Positions 46,501 to 57,159 of a stretch of DNA of 64,000 nucleotides are shown in pieces. The stretch spans positions 1,349,330 to 1,413,329 of the forward strand of contig RPFO01000072.1 in the NCBI GenBank assembly GCA_009746045.1, read 5' to 3'. The translations under genes were made by a program, and so were the position numbers. Position 1 is the stretch's first letter, and each line of letters begins with the position of its first letter. Under the pieces are notes generated by a model. It worked only from the letters and a program-made list of their open reading frames with translations. It made no database searches and was not told the DNA's origin. This stretch comes from Mesostigma viride (taxonomy: Eukaryota > Streptophyta > Mesostigmatophyceae > Mesostigmatales > Mesostigmataceae).

Positions 46501-49500
46501 ACGACCTACAACATGTGGCTGTCGACAGCCATACCGTCATCCGCGGCCATCATTTGAAATTTCATGCTGGCCCGCGACGCTGCTAAATTGGTGGGCCGAC
46601 CGTTGGTTGCCCGCTGGGGTGGGTAAGGCTAGTGGCCCGTGGCCCGTCGCAGCTACTTCATCCGTCGTCTGTCGCCGCTGAAATTCGTTTCCGCCCCTAT
46701 TTAATAAGTAACGTGCTCCTTCGCTGCGCTCCGAACACTACCCGACCGAGATAGTATACTGTACCGGCCGAGGGCCGGATAATATACCTAAGTGTATCCG
46801 GTGGTACTAGCTTCGCGCGTAGTGTACCTGGGATTCGAAAGATCTCCGGAGTACGAGCGAATGCCTGATTTTTCCATCATGATTTTCTACGAATTATCGG
46901 ACAAACGGTTTTTTATTAGGGACACATGACGATATTCTAACCCTAGTTCTGCTAGCAATGGTTGTTTCAAATGATACTGGTTCATTTTGATCACATAATA
47001 CATACAAATAAGGTTTTACCCTCTCAGTATTACTACGTACATATGTATTACGAGATATTACCCTATATTACCCCCTAGGGTAGAACTATGGTAATAAATT
47101 ACCCATTTTTACCCTTGGAGGGTAAAACACGGGTAATATTCAACCATTTCTACCCCGGAGGGTAAAAACCAGGTAAAACCAGGGTAAAAGTTTACCCCAC
47201 AAATACCTTTTACCCCACTATTACCTTTAGGGTAATAATTTTTCACCTTTTACCCCACTTTTACCTTTAGGGTAATAATTTTTCACCTTTTACCCCACTA
47301 TTACCTTTAGGGTAATAATTTTTCACCTTTTACCCCACTTTTACCCCACTATCACCCAAGTTGGAGCCCAGAGTGGGGGGTGTAGGGGGTGTAGGGGGTG
47401 GGGGGCAGCGAGGGGGACATGGTGGGGCTACGGCAATGGTGTGTGGGGGGGGAGAGGGCAGGAAGGTGCGGGCACAGGCAGCGCGGTTATAAGGGCTGCC
47501 ATGCAAAGCGGTGCAGCAAGGTCATGTCCACACTACGGTTACAACGAGTACAGAAACCCTCATAACCGCCAAGGGGTCGCCGTGGGAAGCTGTAGTCCCA
47601 CCAAAGGGCGCCAGCCTCAAGCTCCATGTTATATGTATATGCCACCCGACCTTATGCCACCCAGTTGTTATTACATCCAATCCTTGCCTATCCTGTCCTG
47701 TGTCATCCCAGTCCCACGTCATCCAGTTTTTACTCTACTACTAACCAACCCGTATTCTATCCAACGTTATGTTTCTTGATTTTTGGTCTGGTGGCATTCT
47801 TCCCCGCCTCCCCTACGTTCCCTCCCACCATATCTGGCACGCGCCTGCAGGTGGCCTACCTCTTCCCCCGCCTGCCCCACGGTTACGAGGTGCCAGTGCG
47901 TGTGTACGTGCCCAAGCGGGGCCTGCTCGACTGCGGGAAACTGCCGGTGCTACTCTGGTACCATGGAGGAGGTGAGCACGGGGTCCACAGTCGTGTTTTT
48001 GGCCTCCGTGCATGCGTGCATGCACATGTGGGAAGATGGGCCTCATCATGTGTTGTGGCACTGGTACCATGGGGCAGGTGTGGCCAGCCACGTGCATCTG
48101 TTGAGGCAAGGGGCTTGGTGGCTATGTTCGTGTGTGGGGGGCGCAATCGGGAGGTGCGATCTCGAAGTGGCTCGTGCAGCTTGCAAGGGTGAAATGCTTC
48201 GTTTTGAAAGGAAGGCAAAGCCATGGTTTGGTACCTGTACTTGTTTCTTGTCGATGGTGGGATGGCCATCTGCCGCAACGCCTGTAGCCCACGCAGTACT
48301 GACGGTTGTGTGCTTCTGCTAGCCACCGCGCCATGTTCTACTTCTCTTGGCATGCCGCCATCCCTGCATTCTAATCCCCATGGATCGTGCTGGTAACCAG
48401 GTGCTGGGGCACCTGCTGGTGGGGTTTACTGTCTGACTGCAGGGGTTGCGTAGTTTATTGCGTCCTACCTCGCATTCTCCCCTCACCAGGTAATCCCGGG
48501 GGACGACTCGAACCCTAGCACGGTAGTTTCCATGGCACGCTATATCAAGGAGACAACCAGCGCAGGCCAGAAAGCGGGCTGTATTGCTAATCGGAATAAT
48601 ATTGTACCTTCTATTCAATGTTGTTTGCTCGATGCAAGCAGATAGCCATGGTTTCATATTAATAAGCATCTGAGATACCTTGCCGATCCTATCCCGGTGA
48701 CGCATCATGCACGTCCTTGATGCCACATGCACCGCGCCACCGGGCCCCCTTTGTCAATCCTTGTCGCCCTTACTGCTTTGCAGGCTTCATATTTGGGTCT
48801 CCGGAAGAGTATGATGCCAACTGCCGTCACATCGCCAACCACGCCAAGTGCCTGGTCATCAGCGTGGACTACCGCCTGGCGCCAGAACACCCATTCCCTG
48901 CCGCGTACGAGGACGCGTTTGAGGTACTGTGGGCACATCGAGGGGTCGCGAAGCGAACTGGAAATCGTGCGCTAGCCATGCATGCACTATGAAGACGAGA
49001 CAGAAGATCCTGTGCACTATAAGACGCCACAACAGGTAGCATACGAGGACGGTTTTGAGGTGTAGCGAGGGGCCCTGAAGCAGAAACATGCCAGCCATGC
49101 ATGCACTGTACAGGGAACGGTGGCAGGTAGGTGAGAAGGGTGAAAGGGATGCGCCTGGATTTCAAGGACATCCATGCCATGCGGCATCAGAGCTAGCACC
49201 TCATAAGCATGGAGAAAGTGCCTTGCTTGCGAATCTGCAAGTTTGGCTTTGTTCTCCAACTGGGCAATCCTTGTTTGTAATATGGTAGTAGTATTGCCTT
49301 TTGGTCATATCTTCTGAAGCCGCTAACAGGTAGGGCATCCAGAGAGTAGCTTCTTCCGCTGAATGGCTCTGTGTATGGATATCGGAACATATCCATCATG
49401 GCATGGCCCCTTTACCTCCCTGTATGAGTGATTCACGGGTCTTATGCCATCAAGTCTGCGTTTGTTGGCTTTGCACATCCTGCCCTTTCCAGGCGCTCAA

Positions 49501-52302
49501 ATGGGCGGCCGCCAACTGCCACCGCTGGGGCGGGGATGCGGCCACCATTGGCGTGGCGGGCGACAGTGCGGGAGGATCTGTCGCCGTCGCGGTGTGCCGG
49601 CTGACAGTTGAGAGGGGAGGGCCTAAGCTGGCCTGCCTGTCTGCCGTCTACCCCGCACTCGATCTTTGCTTCACAGGCAACTTGATGCGCTACGCCAGCC
49701 CTGACTACGGGCTCGTCACTCGGCCTATGATTAACCACTTCCTCGAGTGCTTCACGCCCAACGAGGCCGACCGGGGCCATCCCCTGAACATGGCGGCGCA
49801 ATGGGACCCTGAGGAGGTCAAGAAGTACGTGCGGTCGCGAAGGGTTCCGGTGCACTGTTTACAAAACCCAAAGCGACCCAACTTGAAAATGGGGCCCACT
49901 TTTTTCTCTCGCGGAGCGCAGGTGTGCTCCTGTTGAGCACCAGCACACTAGTGCTTGGATGATGAACACTTGCACGTATGGTTGCGTTCGTCAGTGGCTT
50001 ACCCCGCACCGGGCATATGCATGGGGTGACTTGCTTGCAGGATGCTATTTTATCTCCCACGCACGCACACATGCGCACACGCACACACACAGAGCTTGGG
50101 TCCCTGACGTTAGCAAGAACGCGATGGCCTCTGGCCCGGTTCCAATTATTTTTACAAAGTTGAGTTTTCTCCTGCCACTCCGGGGTAATGATGGAGATCT
50201 GATCTCTGTCTCGCGCCACGTCATGCACCGTCCCACTAAGGACATTCCAGGAAGGGTGCAGGGGCCGCAAGCACTGATCGATGGGTTGTGCAAGCGTGTA
50301 GCTTGTTGCTGTTTGTCGTCACGGTTGTCACCGACCAGGAAGTTGTTTTGGTCATGACCCCTAGGCTCTCTCGTGTGGCGTGCACGCGCGCCCTTCCCTG
50401 CGGTGATCTCGCCCCCCCTCACCGCCCTTGTGCCGCGCGCAGGTATATCCCACGGACCTTCCTCCTCACGGCCGAGTGCGACCCATTCCGGGCGGATTCG
50501 GAGCGGCTGGCGGAGCACTGCGCGCAAGCGGGCGTGCCCGTGGAGCACTCGTGCTACGCTGGGGCCATCCATGGGCTCTTCTCATTTGCTGGGGCAATGC
50601 CACAGCAAGGGGTGGCTGCGATGAAGTAAGTGCATTGCAGGAGTATGGAGCGGTAGGGGCACACCTTGCCCCATGACAGTTATCGTGAATGTATGGAGCT
50701 GGCGAATGAACTTTCTGCGCATTTCTGTATGCGTGGTTGAACGTAAAATATGAGTGCGCGCATGCGCGCATGCGTCTCTGTGTGCACCCCTGTGCCTTTA
50801 CACTAGTTCATGTGTGAATACATCAAATACTGCACCAATGGTGGCGGTTCTTACCTACACCACTTCCTGCGGATCCTGTTTGTCTCCTCAGTGGTGGTGC
50901 AGATGGTACTGCGAGTTTCGCTGGGCACGTGGCACAAACAGAGGCTTGTTGCATGAATAGCAGCGGTTGTGTTTGTGTGCGTAGCGTCTTGTACAGATGG
51001 GGGGATGTAGCCAACAAAATGTGGCTACTACAGTAGCCTTATTGGTGTGCATGCGAGTCTGGTGCTGCACATCACCATCCATGGCATCAACGCCACATGT
51101 CGTTTAGAGTGAGTCTTCATCGTGTGTTCTAAGGACATTCCCATTGCCCTAATTCTGTCAACCCTGCCGTTGCCATGATGGGAGGCATGACATCGGGAAG
51201 TATTTAGTTGACTATACTCGCGCTCCCGTTGGGGAGTCACGGAGCACCGGAGTGCTTTTAATCCCTGTATGTGCACAACAGGAAGAAAGGGCAGAGACCC
51301 CCTTTCTCCTTCATGCCAGAGGCATGCCACAGCTGCAATCGGACACGGTAGACGATCCAGCAAGTTCTGTGGGTGCAATAAGACCCGCGTGAGCATATCA
51401 TAACTAGGAGCGTGGGCGAGGAAGCTAAGCATAGCCAGGACGTAGCATGGCATCTGGAAGCATAGGTGCATTCGCGCTAGCAGGTATGTCCTAGAGCCTG
51501 CCGAAGGTTTGACCCTGTTGCTGGTGTCTGAGGTGGGTGAGGCCCCCCTGGCTGTGTGCCAACGGCCTAGTGGCATCTGCGCTGGTCTCACTGGCATGGT
51601 CGCAGCAAGCTGTAAGAGGCATGGCGCGGTGATGGGTGCGCTATTTGGTTCCCACCAGTTGGTAGCAAGTTAGTGCATGTGGCCAGTGCATGCGAGGGAG
51701 CTGGCATCCGTGATGGGTGCGCGATGGGGTACCCACGGTAGCAAGCTTGTGCACATGGTCCGTGCATGCGAGGCCCACACAACGTATTGCTTCTACTGTA
51801 TGTGCTTGGCGTTTCATCGGTGGGACCAAATGCCAATGGGAATTTTTATTCCCCAGCATTTTATTCCTGCTGCCTCATGGTGCGGGTGCTGTGGGATGCC
51901 TTTGATGATCCTTTCTCTTCTGGGTTGTGGATCGCCGCCGCTGTCTGCCGTTGCAGCTGCCGACTGCCATCTCCTAATAAGCATCACACCTCCCGAGTTC
52001 ATGCCCCAATAGCCGTTTCCCACCTTTCATCCCCACCAGGCCAGTTCCTTGCTTGTGTGTGAGGTAGCCGCTCACGCTGCATGTAATGAACCTTTGCCAC
52101 GGCATGCCTATCATTATCTGACATGAGGCTCATTGCCATTCCCTGCTGCGCCGTCCATGGCAGTGAGTATGCAGAAAAGACCAAGGCGTTATTTGCAAAG
52201 TATCGGGAAGAGCAGGCCGGCTGGCGCGGCCATGCGGCCAAACTGGTAAAGCTGGTCTTGTTGGCCGCTGTTGCCAAATCCCTCTCCCGGCGCAAGAAGT
52301 GA
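40565..52302 (+). CDS. HSL-family alpha/beta-hydrolase (carboxylesterase/acetylhydrolase type)
   Basis: Eight exons give an in-phase protein of about 421 aa: 40565-40618, 41258-41389, 47851-47971, 48784-48923, 49493-49921, 50041-50108, 50443-50625 and 52164-52302. The N-terminus (FVAKSNSSAATPLYELPIAQ and following) matches the cap region of bacterial-type acetyl esterases. Oxyanion motif HGGG is at about residues 100-103, VDYRLAPEHPFPAAYED follows, nucleophile GDSAGG has Ser near 174, the acid Asp lies in AECDPFR and the His in AIHGLF. It should hydrolyse small acyl esters; the substrate is unknown. No clear signal peptide. The last exon (EYAEKTKALFAKYREEQAGW and a Lys-rich end) was kept because its phase fits. 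The 3' border of exon 5 and all of exon 6 are uncertain: exon 6 contains a (CA)n run, and its donor is weak. Intron 2 is 6.5 kb and full of transposons. Confidence 0.82.
41985..42055. repeat. Hairpin-rich palindromes (CGTCAGTCGGCTGACG type)
   Basis: Contains CGTCAGTCGGCTGACGCG, then the perfect inverted repeat GCGCCGCC-AAT-GGCGGCGC, then a similar imperfect palindrome. It lies in intron 2 of the esterase gene and is related to the set at 43311-43410. Confidence 0.7.
42430..43240. other. Intronic stretch with no recognised feature
   Basis: Part of intron 2 of the esterase gene. Short open frames on both strands lack coding character. No repeat or element ends recognised. Confidence 0.4.
43311..43410. 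repeat. Three palindromes of the GCGTCAG-CTGACGC type
   Basis: GCGTCAGTCGCCTGACGCG, GCGTCAGACGGCTGACGCG and a degenerate third copy (GTCAGAAGACTGACG), separated by CCCAAATTTA-type spacers. Each can form a 7-bp stem. This is the same motif as at 41985-42055. Confidence 0.7.
43466..43861 (+). pseudogene. LINE RT C-terminal fragment, plus-strand copy
   Basis: Encodes LQRSLLNERRLPHLLRARVH, VLQYGLEATTLTARDLHRLE, then EEIRRSIGLTYSFTRLIRF and QLSYLGHVLRMPPPRLP. This is the region after the catalytic core in non-LTR RTs, where YLGH-LRMP is typical. The upstream catalytic domain is missing. The copy is the inverted partner of 44165-44576. Confidence 0.65.
44165..44576 (-). pseudogene. LINE RT C-terminal fragment, minus-strand copy
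   Basis: The minus strand encodes MTPEIKSRIAAASAAAAALQ, then the same series as the plus copy (LLNERHLPHLLRARVHIAGV, EEIRRSVGLTYSFNQLIRF, QLSYLGHILRMPPPRLP). The protein is nearly identical to the plus copy but inverted, so the two are tail to tail around a 300-bp GGTGG-rich spacer (43862-44164). The frame stays open into the spacer only because of composition. Confidence 0.65.
45190..45475. repeat. Tandem repeat, unit about 29 bp, about 9 copies
   Basis: Units of the type CACTAAGGAAGCATGCTAGG followed by GCTGAACA or CTATGCA, internal to the CACT-ended transposon. The copies alternate between two forms, GCTGAACACT and TATGCACACT. Confidence 0.85.
45745..46262. repeat. Three diverged tandem copies of about 160-185 bp
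   Basis: The copies begin near 45745, 45929 and 46104 with CATCCCAAGTCGAAAATA-like sequence. Each has a middle block of the type CTTCCTTTCCCGCTGCTGAC followed by GGAAACACAA. Internal to the CACT-ended transposon. The minus-strand open frame over it (up to 179 aa) repeats with the DNA and has no family look. Confidence 0.55.
51225..51470 (-). repeat. LINE 3' region fragment in the last esterase intron
   Basis: About 240 bp closely match 53588-53830 (CTCCCGTTGGGGAGTCACGG, then AGTGCTTTTAATCCCTGT, TGCCACAGCTGC and ATAGCCAGGACGTAGCATGG). Orientation is that of a minus-strand element. It lacks an AATT tail, so it is truncated at both ends. Confidence 0.7.
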
Positions 52303-53460
52303 AGCATGCCACGTTACGTGGAACCGTGCTTATGCCTGTCGCTTGGATATAAAAAGCTAGCTTTTTTCTGAAAGGGGCTGCTGCCAATCCAATTTCGGAT
52401 GTACGCAAGTGCGCGCATACTGTGGGATCCCTTGGCGGCTACAATTGAGCAAAGTGCACGTGCAGCCCTGTGAACCGAGTTTCACGTTCATATATGCAGG
52501 ACCATTGCTGTCTGCCACGACAACATATGCAGGGCGGATCATGGTTGACCCATGTGCGTCCCCTCTCTTCCCGACATGGGAGTTATGTGTGTCCAGATCC
52601 TGGAAAGTTTGTGAAACATGCTGCCACTTTACCAGAGCCATACAATCTGCGTGCCCGATGGGTCATGAATGATGTACGGAGCAACAGTTGATGGAGAACG
52701 TGGATGCTGGCGATCTATCAAGGAGACAACCATCTATCATTGCGTACCCGTGGGCAGGCCCATGGGATTGACAGGTCTTTGGGTCGCACGTGCAACAAGT
52801 GAATTCTTTCTTTCACTGCTGACGTGGTTAAATAATTTATAAATGTCGTACACGTAACTGCGTCACGTGAGCAGAAGTCTTCAGGAAATTAATATGGGAT
52901 GGGGTGGATTAATTTGTTAATTAACAAGCACGTGACTGCGTCACGAGGGTGCCTATACAGAGTAAAGGAACCTTCAACCCTGGGATGGATGGATATCGAT
53001 AATGGATGGAGCTATCTAGTTTCTAGTTACAGGCCGGCCGCGTTGCGGGCACCGGCCTTGGCCCAAATTATTATGCATGCCAAACTTGGCCCACATGCGG
53101 ACGTGGTCAATCTTTGGATTTTCAGACAAGATGAACTTGGTGCTTTAATTGGGCCAACATTCATAGCTTATGGAGTCCTTTTGCATTTTGACAACCGCGT
53201 CTTATATACTAAGTGAGACAACTATTCCAGGACGCATGGCGATCCAGCGCCACGTGGAAGGACTAGGGTAGTTGTCTGAGATCGAGGAAAGACGCGAAGA
53301 CCGCGCGAGAGCCGTATGGCTATCTGCATGTATAGGAAGACCTGCATGGAGGGAGACAGGTGGTATAACAAAACAGAAAGGTTTAATATTTGTCCCCAAA
53401 ACCAAGAATGAAAAAGAGAACACACACACACACTCGAAGGGGTTAAAAGAAAAAGTAAGA
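52303..53460. other. Intergenic stretch after the esterase gene
   Basis: No gene recognised. Two similar short blocks containing ACTGCGTCACG flanked by CACGTG or CACGTA occur at about 52847-52875 and 52930-52955. Confidence 0.35.
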
Positions 53461-53472
53461 AAGGATAAATAA

Positions 53473-53504
<32 letters not shown>

Positions 53505-53830
53505 AAATGTAAATTTATATTAATAATAGAGCTACCATTAATTAATTAATTCATTCATTCATTCATTCATTCATTCATTATAAACACGTGCTCCCGTTGG
53601 GGAGTCACGGAGCACCGAAGTGCTTTTAATCCCTGTGTGTGCACAACAGGAGAAAGGGCAGAGACCCCCATTCTCCTTCATGCCAAAGGCATGCCACAGC
53701 TGCACTCGGACACGCTAAACGATCCGGCGATCTGTGGGTGCAATGAGACCCATGCGAGCATGGCATAACAAGGAGCGTGGGCAAGTAATCTGATCATATA
53801 GCCAGGACGTAGCATGGCTGTACAAGGACT
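53461..53830 (-). repeat. LINE 3' end, minus strand, with simple-repeat tail
   Basis: In minus orientation the 3' region (53830-53588) ends with CCGTGACTCCCCAACGGGAG, followed by a tail of AATG and AATT units (53580-53537) and a nearby AAAG/CTTT run (53470-53507). It matches 51225-51470 and, inverted, 63828-64000. It is truncated on its 5' side near 53830. Confidence 0.65.
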
Positions 53831-54051
53831 GCATGTAGGCTAAGCTAAGGCTAAGGCTATGGCTGACGAAAATGGCTGACGGCGGTATCGCTGATCGACG
53901 GCGGAGCTCAGATCTTTTGCGTCTGAGCCCCAAATTCGATCAGTCAGACCATGCACTTGCATTCGATGCGCTTTTTTCAGACGCACACGCCAGTATAATC
54001 GGTTACGGCTGAAACGCAGTATTGCCAAAGTTACTCACGTGACAAGCAGCT

Positions 54052-55031
54052 ATGACGACCCCAAAAGCAAAACAGGGTTTGGAAAAGGAGCTTTCCGGAT
54101 CCCAGCCCAACCCACTCGCCATCATCCTTGCCCAGCCGCCTCGGCTCGCAAACCCATCGCCAGCAAACCCATCGCCAAGCGCCTCGCCTGAGCCCAAGAA
54201 ACCATGGGCACGACCGCCACAAATGGAGCCAATTCTTGCCCGGCGACAGAATGTTCTCCCGATCCGGCTCGAGTGGCAGGGGCTGTAGCCGCAGGAATGC
54301 GTCGAGGTCCTCCAGTTCCCGAAGCTCTTCGTGTCCCCGAAGGGGGGGGGTGGCTATCGACTACCGCGACACGTCCTGGCTCATGCAGTTGTACACTTTG
54401 ACGAACCACGCCAACCGGCCTGTTTATCTTGACCAGGCTACTACCCTAGCGCAGCCTCGGCGACATCGGCAGAGCGCTCAGCGCCCCTGGCAGCCCCCGC
54501 ACAGCCGGCAGCCCCATCGATCGGCTCCCTCCCTCTGCAAGGATGACATCCGCGCAGTGCTGGAGGAGCACGTGACCTGGCCGCTGGCCGAGAAGATGAC
54601 ATCGCTGAACACCAGGCTCAACACGGTAGTCGGTAGAGGCCCGGGTCTCAAATGTGGAAACGGCCGGGTCGTCCACAAGCTACAACCCCAGTTCACGGCG
54701 CTACTACACACCGCGGCGCAGGCTTAATTCAGAAACGCACGCTGCACTTGTCTCTCGCCTTAACCAGGTGCATGGAGGGCAAGTGCGGCGTGCTCATGAA
54801 GAAGCTTGAAGGCATCACCGCCCACACCGACGCCCTGCATATGGCCACACAGGTCCCAAAGATAGCGGAGCAGACGGCCACCATTGCATCCCAGCCACTC
54901 CGGCAGGATGCTGGCGACCTCCCACCGCTCGATCCTATACGCGAACCTGCTGCGGTCAGCGACCGCCTTGAGCAACCAAGTGACGCTATCGCCACGAAGC
55001 TCCAATTAAGAGCTGGAGGACCACCGCCAGG
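54052..55031 (+). pseudogene. LINE ORF1, N-terminal and central part, interrupted by hAT element
   Basis: Coding-like sequence in shifting frames: MTTPKAKQGLEKELSGSQPN at 54052, DIRAVLEEHVTWPLAEKMTS near 54545, and KKLEGITAHTDALHMATQVP with a helical continuation to 55020. The Pro/Ser-rich N-terminus followed by coiled-coil helices resembles ORF1 proteins. It stops at the 8-bp target site CCGCCAGG (55024-55031), where the hAT-like element begins. The matching right-hand part resumes at 63157. Frameshifts show it was already dead or died afterwards. Confidence 0.5.
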
Positions 55032-55308
55032 CAGTGTGAGATCATACGCCGTATAATACGGTATAATACGGTATAATACGTAATACGCTGGCTTTTAGCG
55101 TATAATTTTTCATACGTAATACGTTTTAGCGCATAATGACGTATAATACCGTATAATACCGTGTAATGCCGTGTTTTCCGCGTTTTTTTTACGTTTTGCG
55201 CGGCTAGGATGCCAGAACGACAGGGCAACGATTTGAAGCTACAGATTTCGTATCTCTACTAAGTACTGACCCGTCTGAACTTTCACAATTCGACGCGATC
55301 TTATTTTG

Positions 55309-55325
55309 ACATTGTGGTGCACAGT
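55309..55325. repeat. Left 17-bp target-site duplication of the LINE
   Basis: ACATTGTGGTGCACAGT, identical to 61689-61705, immediately before the LINE 5' end. Confidence 0.9.
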
Positions 55326-55501
55326 TTTCTCACTACGAGCTTTCTCACAACGAGTTTTCTCACTTACGACTTTTCTCAATACCTGCTGCCATTACCCAAA
55401 CGTGGGTGTAATGCAGCCTTTCCAATCGCTTTGGTTCTGCTCACAGCACACTGCACAGTAGGTCTCTCTTTTAATGACTATCTCACGCCCACGCCCTGTG
55501 C

Positions 55502-57157
55502 ATGTTGTGCCGTGTCTTTCACCTTTCGCAGGTCCAATCTCACCACGCCATGGGGACCTACATAGATCCGACGACTGCTGACAAAGTATCCGGACGGGTC
55601 AGATGGAGCCCAGCCATGGATGAACTCGCAAAATCCATGCAGCAGAGACTCCTGGTAGTCCTCATCCACGGCCGCGATGTATCCGGTCCTGATCGACGCA
55701 CCGTCGAGCAGACCATGAGCCAAATAGGGGGCGTCATCTGCGGGGGGGTCAAGAATCAACCTAACATTCACGTCAAATTTTCTACAGCAGAGGATGCCAC
55801 AGCAGCACTTACCAAGCACACGGAAGCGGGGAAGAACGAGGCGTTCGTCACGGTGGCGGGCAAGGCACTCCGACTCCGTCGCTTCACGCCAGCAGACCTA
55901 CCGTCGGCATACACCTTAACCTTAAACAACGTTTCAGCGCTCTACCGGCACGAGCACATGCTTCGACTCGTCGTCGAGACGTGGGGGACTGCCTCCAACA
56001 TTGTAATCATAGAAGATACCGACACACCCCTGCAAAGGACTGCAGGCGACGACCGACGGCGCGTACAAACAGCGGTCATGGGTTATACCCCCCACTTCGA
56101 CCCGGCCATGGGAGTCGAGGACAAGGGGGCTGACCACATCATTGGCATGCCAGGCGGCTACTCAGGCAACGCCCCCCGCTGCATCCCCGACATCATCACA
56201 GTACCTCAAAAGTACGCCAATGCCAGGGGTATTAACTTCATCACCACTCAAGTGAATTACGAGGATCCCGTCTGCGTCAGCTGCTTTGCCACGAGGGAAC
56301 ACATCAGCAAAGAATGCCCAGAGCGCTCTCGCGCAGCCAGCGCCAAACAGAAGCGGTACGCAGACGCCACCGGTACAGCCTCCTTAGGCGACAATCGCAC
56401 CCTCGCCAGTGACCGCGCCAAGACAATCACGGCATGGCTTCTCACCGCCCTGGCCCCATGGGACGCTGTCGCTGCATTGGAGATTCCGCGCACCGCCCAG
56501 CTTGGTTTGGAACTGACCATGCTGATTTCCTACCCGGCGGAACAGGAGACCGTCCTGTGCCCTCTCAATGAGGCACAGGAACCATATCTTCCCAGATGGT
56601 CACCCACGGGGGCTGTCGTCAGACGCGGCCCCGCCATGCCGTTAGACATGTTTGCGAACGCCACCACGAGGCTGCGAGACATGGGCATGAGCGCGATCGT
56701 GACGGTAGACAGCACCACCACGTCCCTGCGTGCGCGGGCCATCGAGCCCACTGCTGCCATCAGATGGCACACCATCCAGATCATTATCCCCTGCACGACC
56801 ACTCACAAGAAGGGTGACGCGCTGCCCCTTACCGGCTGCCGCTGGGCCCCGGTGCAACTGGCCAAAGCGCTGGCCGTGTCCGGCATCGACATCGACCGGT
56901 TCAGGTCCCTGACCCGCCCCTCGACGGGCGCGCCAACGCCTTCAGCCTCAGCCCCACCCACCAGCGACCACGCTCCCAGGGGCATGCGGGAAGCAGTCCA
57001 GGACTCGGACAGCCTGCCCACCGACCTCGACCTCACTGATGCGGAACTCGGCACCTCTGCGACAGTGGGCGCGGCATCAAAAGGCAAGCGCCCTCACCCC
57101 GACGCCAGCCAGGTACGCATGCTCCTGCCCTTGTCCCCCCTCTTCCCTATATCATAG
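55502..57157 (+). CDS. LINE ORF1: RNA-binding protein with zinc knuckle
   Basis: 551 aa. Residues about 45-115 (LLVVLIHGRDV, then NIHVKFSTAEDA) look like an RRM-type fold, which in ORF1 proteins binds the element RNA. Residues 258-272 form one zinc knuckle, CVSCFATREHISKEC, with spacing C-x2-C-x5-H-x4-C, one residue longer than the retroviral-type CCHC. The rest is Thr/Pro-rich with a disordered C-terminus (residues 480-550). The first ATG is at 55502; a second in-frame ATG at 55550 (MGTYIDPTTAD) may be the true start. The stop TAG is 2 nt before the ORF2 start. It should form the ribonucleoprotein with ORF2 in the cytoplasm. Confidence 0.85.
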   Translation: MLCRVFHLSQVQSHHAMGTYIDPTTADKVSGRVRWSPAMDELAKSMQQRLLVVLIHGRDVSGPDRRTVEQTMSQIGGVICGGVKNQPNIHVKFSTAEDATAALTKHTEAGKNEAFVTVAGKALRLRRFTPADLPSAYTLTLNNVSALYRHEHMLRLVVETWGTASNIVIIEDTDTPLQRTAGDDRRRVQTAVMGYTPHFDPAMGVEDKGADHIIGMPGGYSGNAPRCIPDIITVPQKYANARGINFITTQVNYEDPVCVSCFATREHISKECPERSRAASAKQKRYADATGTASLGDNRTLASDRAKTITAWLLTALAPWDAVAALEIPRTAQLGLELTMLISYPAEQETVLCPLNEAQEPYLPRWSPTGAVVRRGPAMPLDMFANATTRLRDMGMSAIVTVDSTTTSLRARAIEPTAAIRWHTIQIIIPCTTTHKKGDALPLTGCRWAPVQLAKALAVSGIDIDRFRSLTRPSTGAPTPSASAPPTSDHAPRGMREAVQDSDSLPTDLDLTDAELGTSATVGAASKGKRPHPDASQVRMLLPLSPLFPIS

Positions 57158-57159
57158 CC

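Larger units (their letters stand above)
44636..47375. mobile_element. Non-autonomous DNA transposon with CACT-type inverted ends
   Basis: The left end reads CACTCTGGGCTCCAACTTGG and the right end is its exact reverse complement. Similarity continues inward as GTGGGGTAA-rich subterminal repeats, in many direct and inverted copies over about 250 bp at the left and 330 bp at the right (47030-47350). CACT ends with dense subterminal repeats are typical of the CACTA/EnSpm superfamily, which makes 3-bp target duplications. GGG flanks both ends here but lies in G runs, so it is weak evidence. No transposase was found inside. Its flanks, 44577-44635 and 47376 onward, look like parts of the same RT-related sequence, so the element inserted into older debris within the esterase intron. 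Confidence 0.65.
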
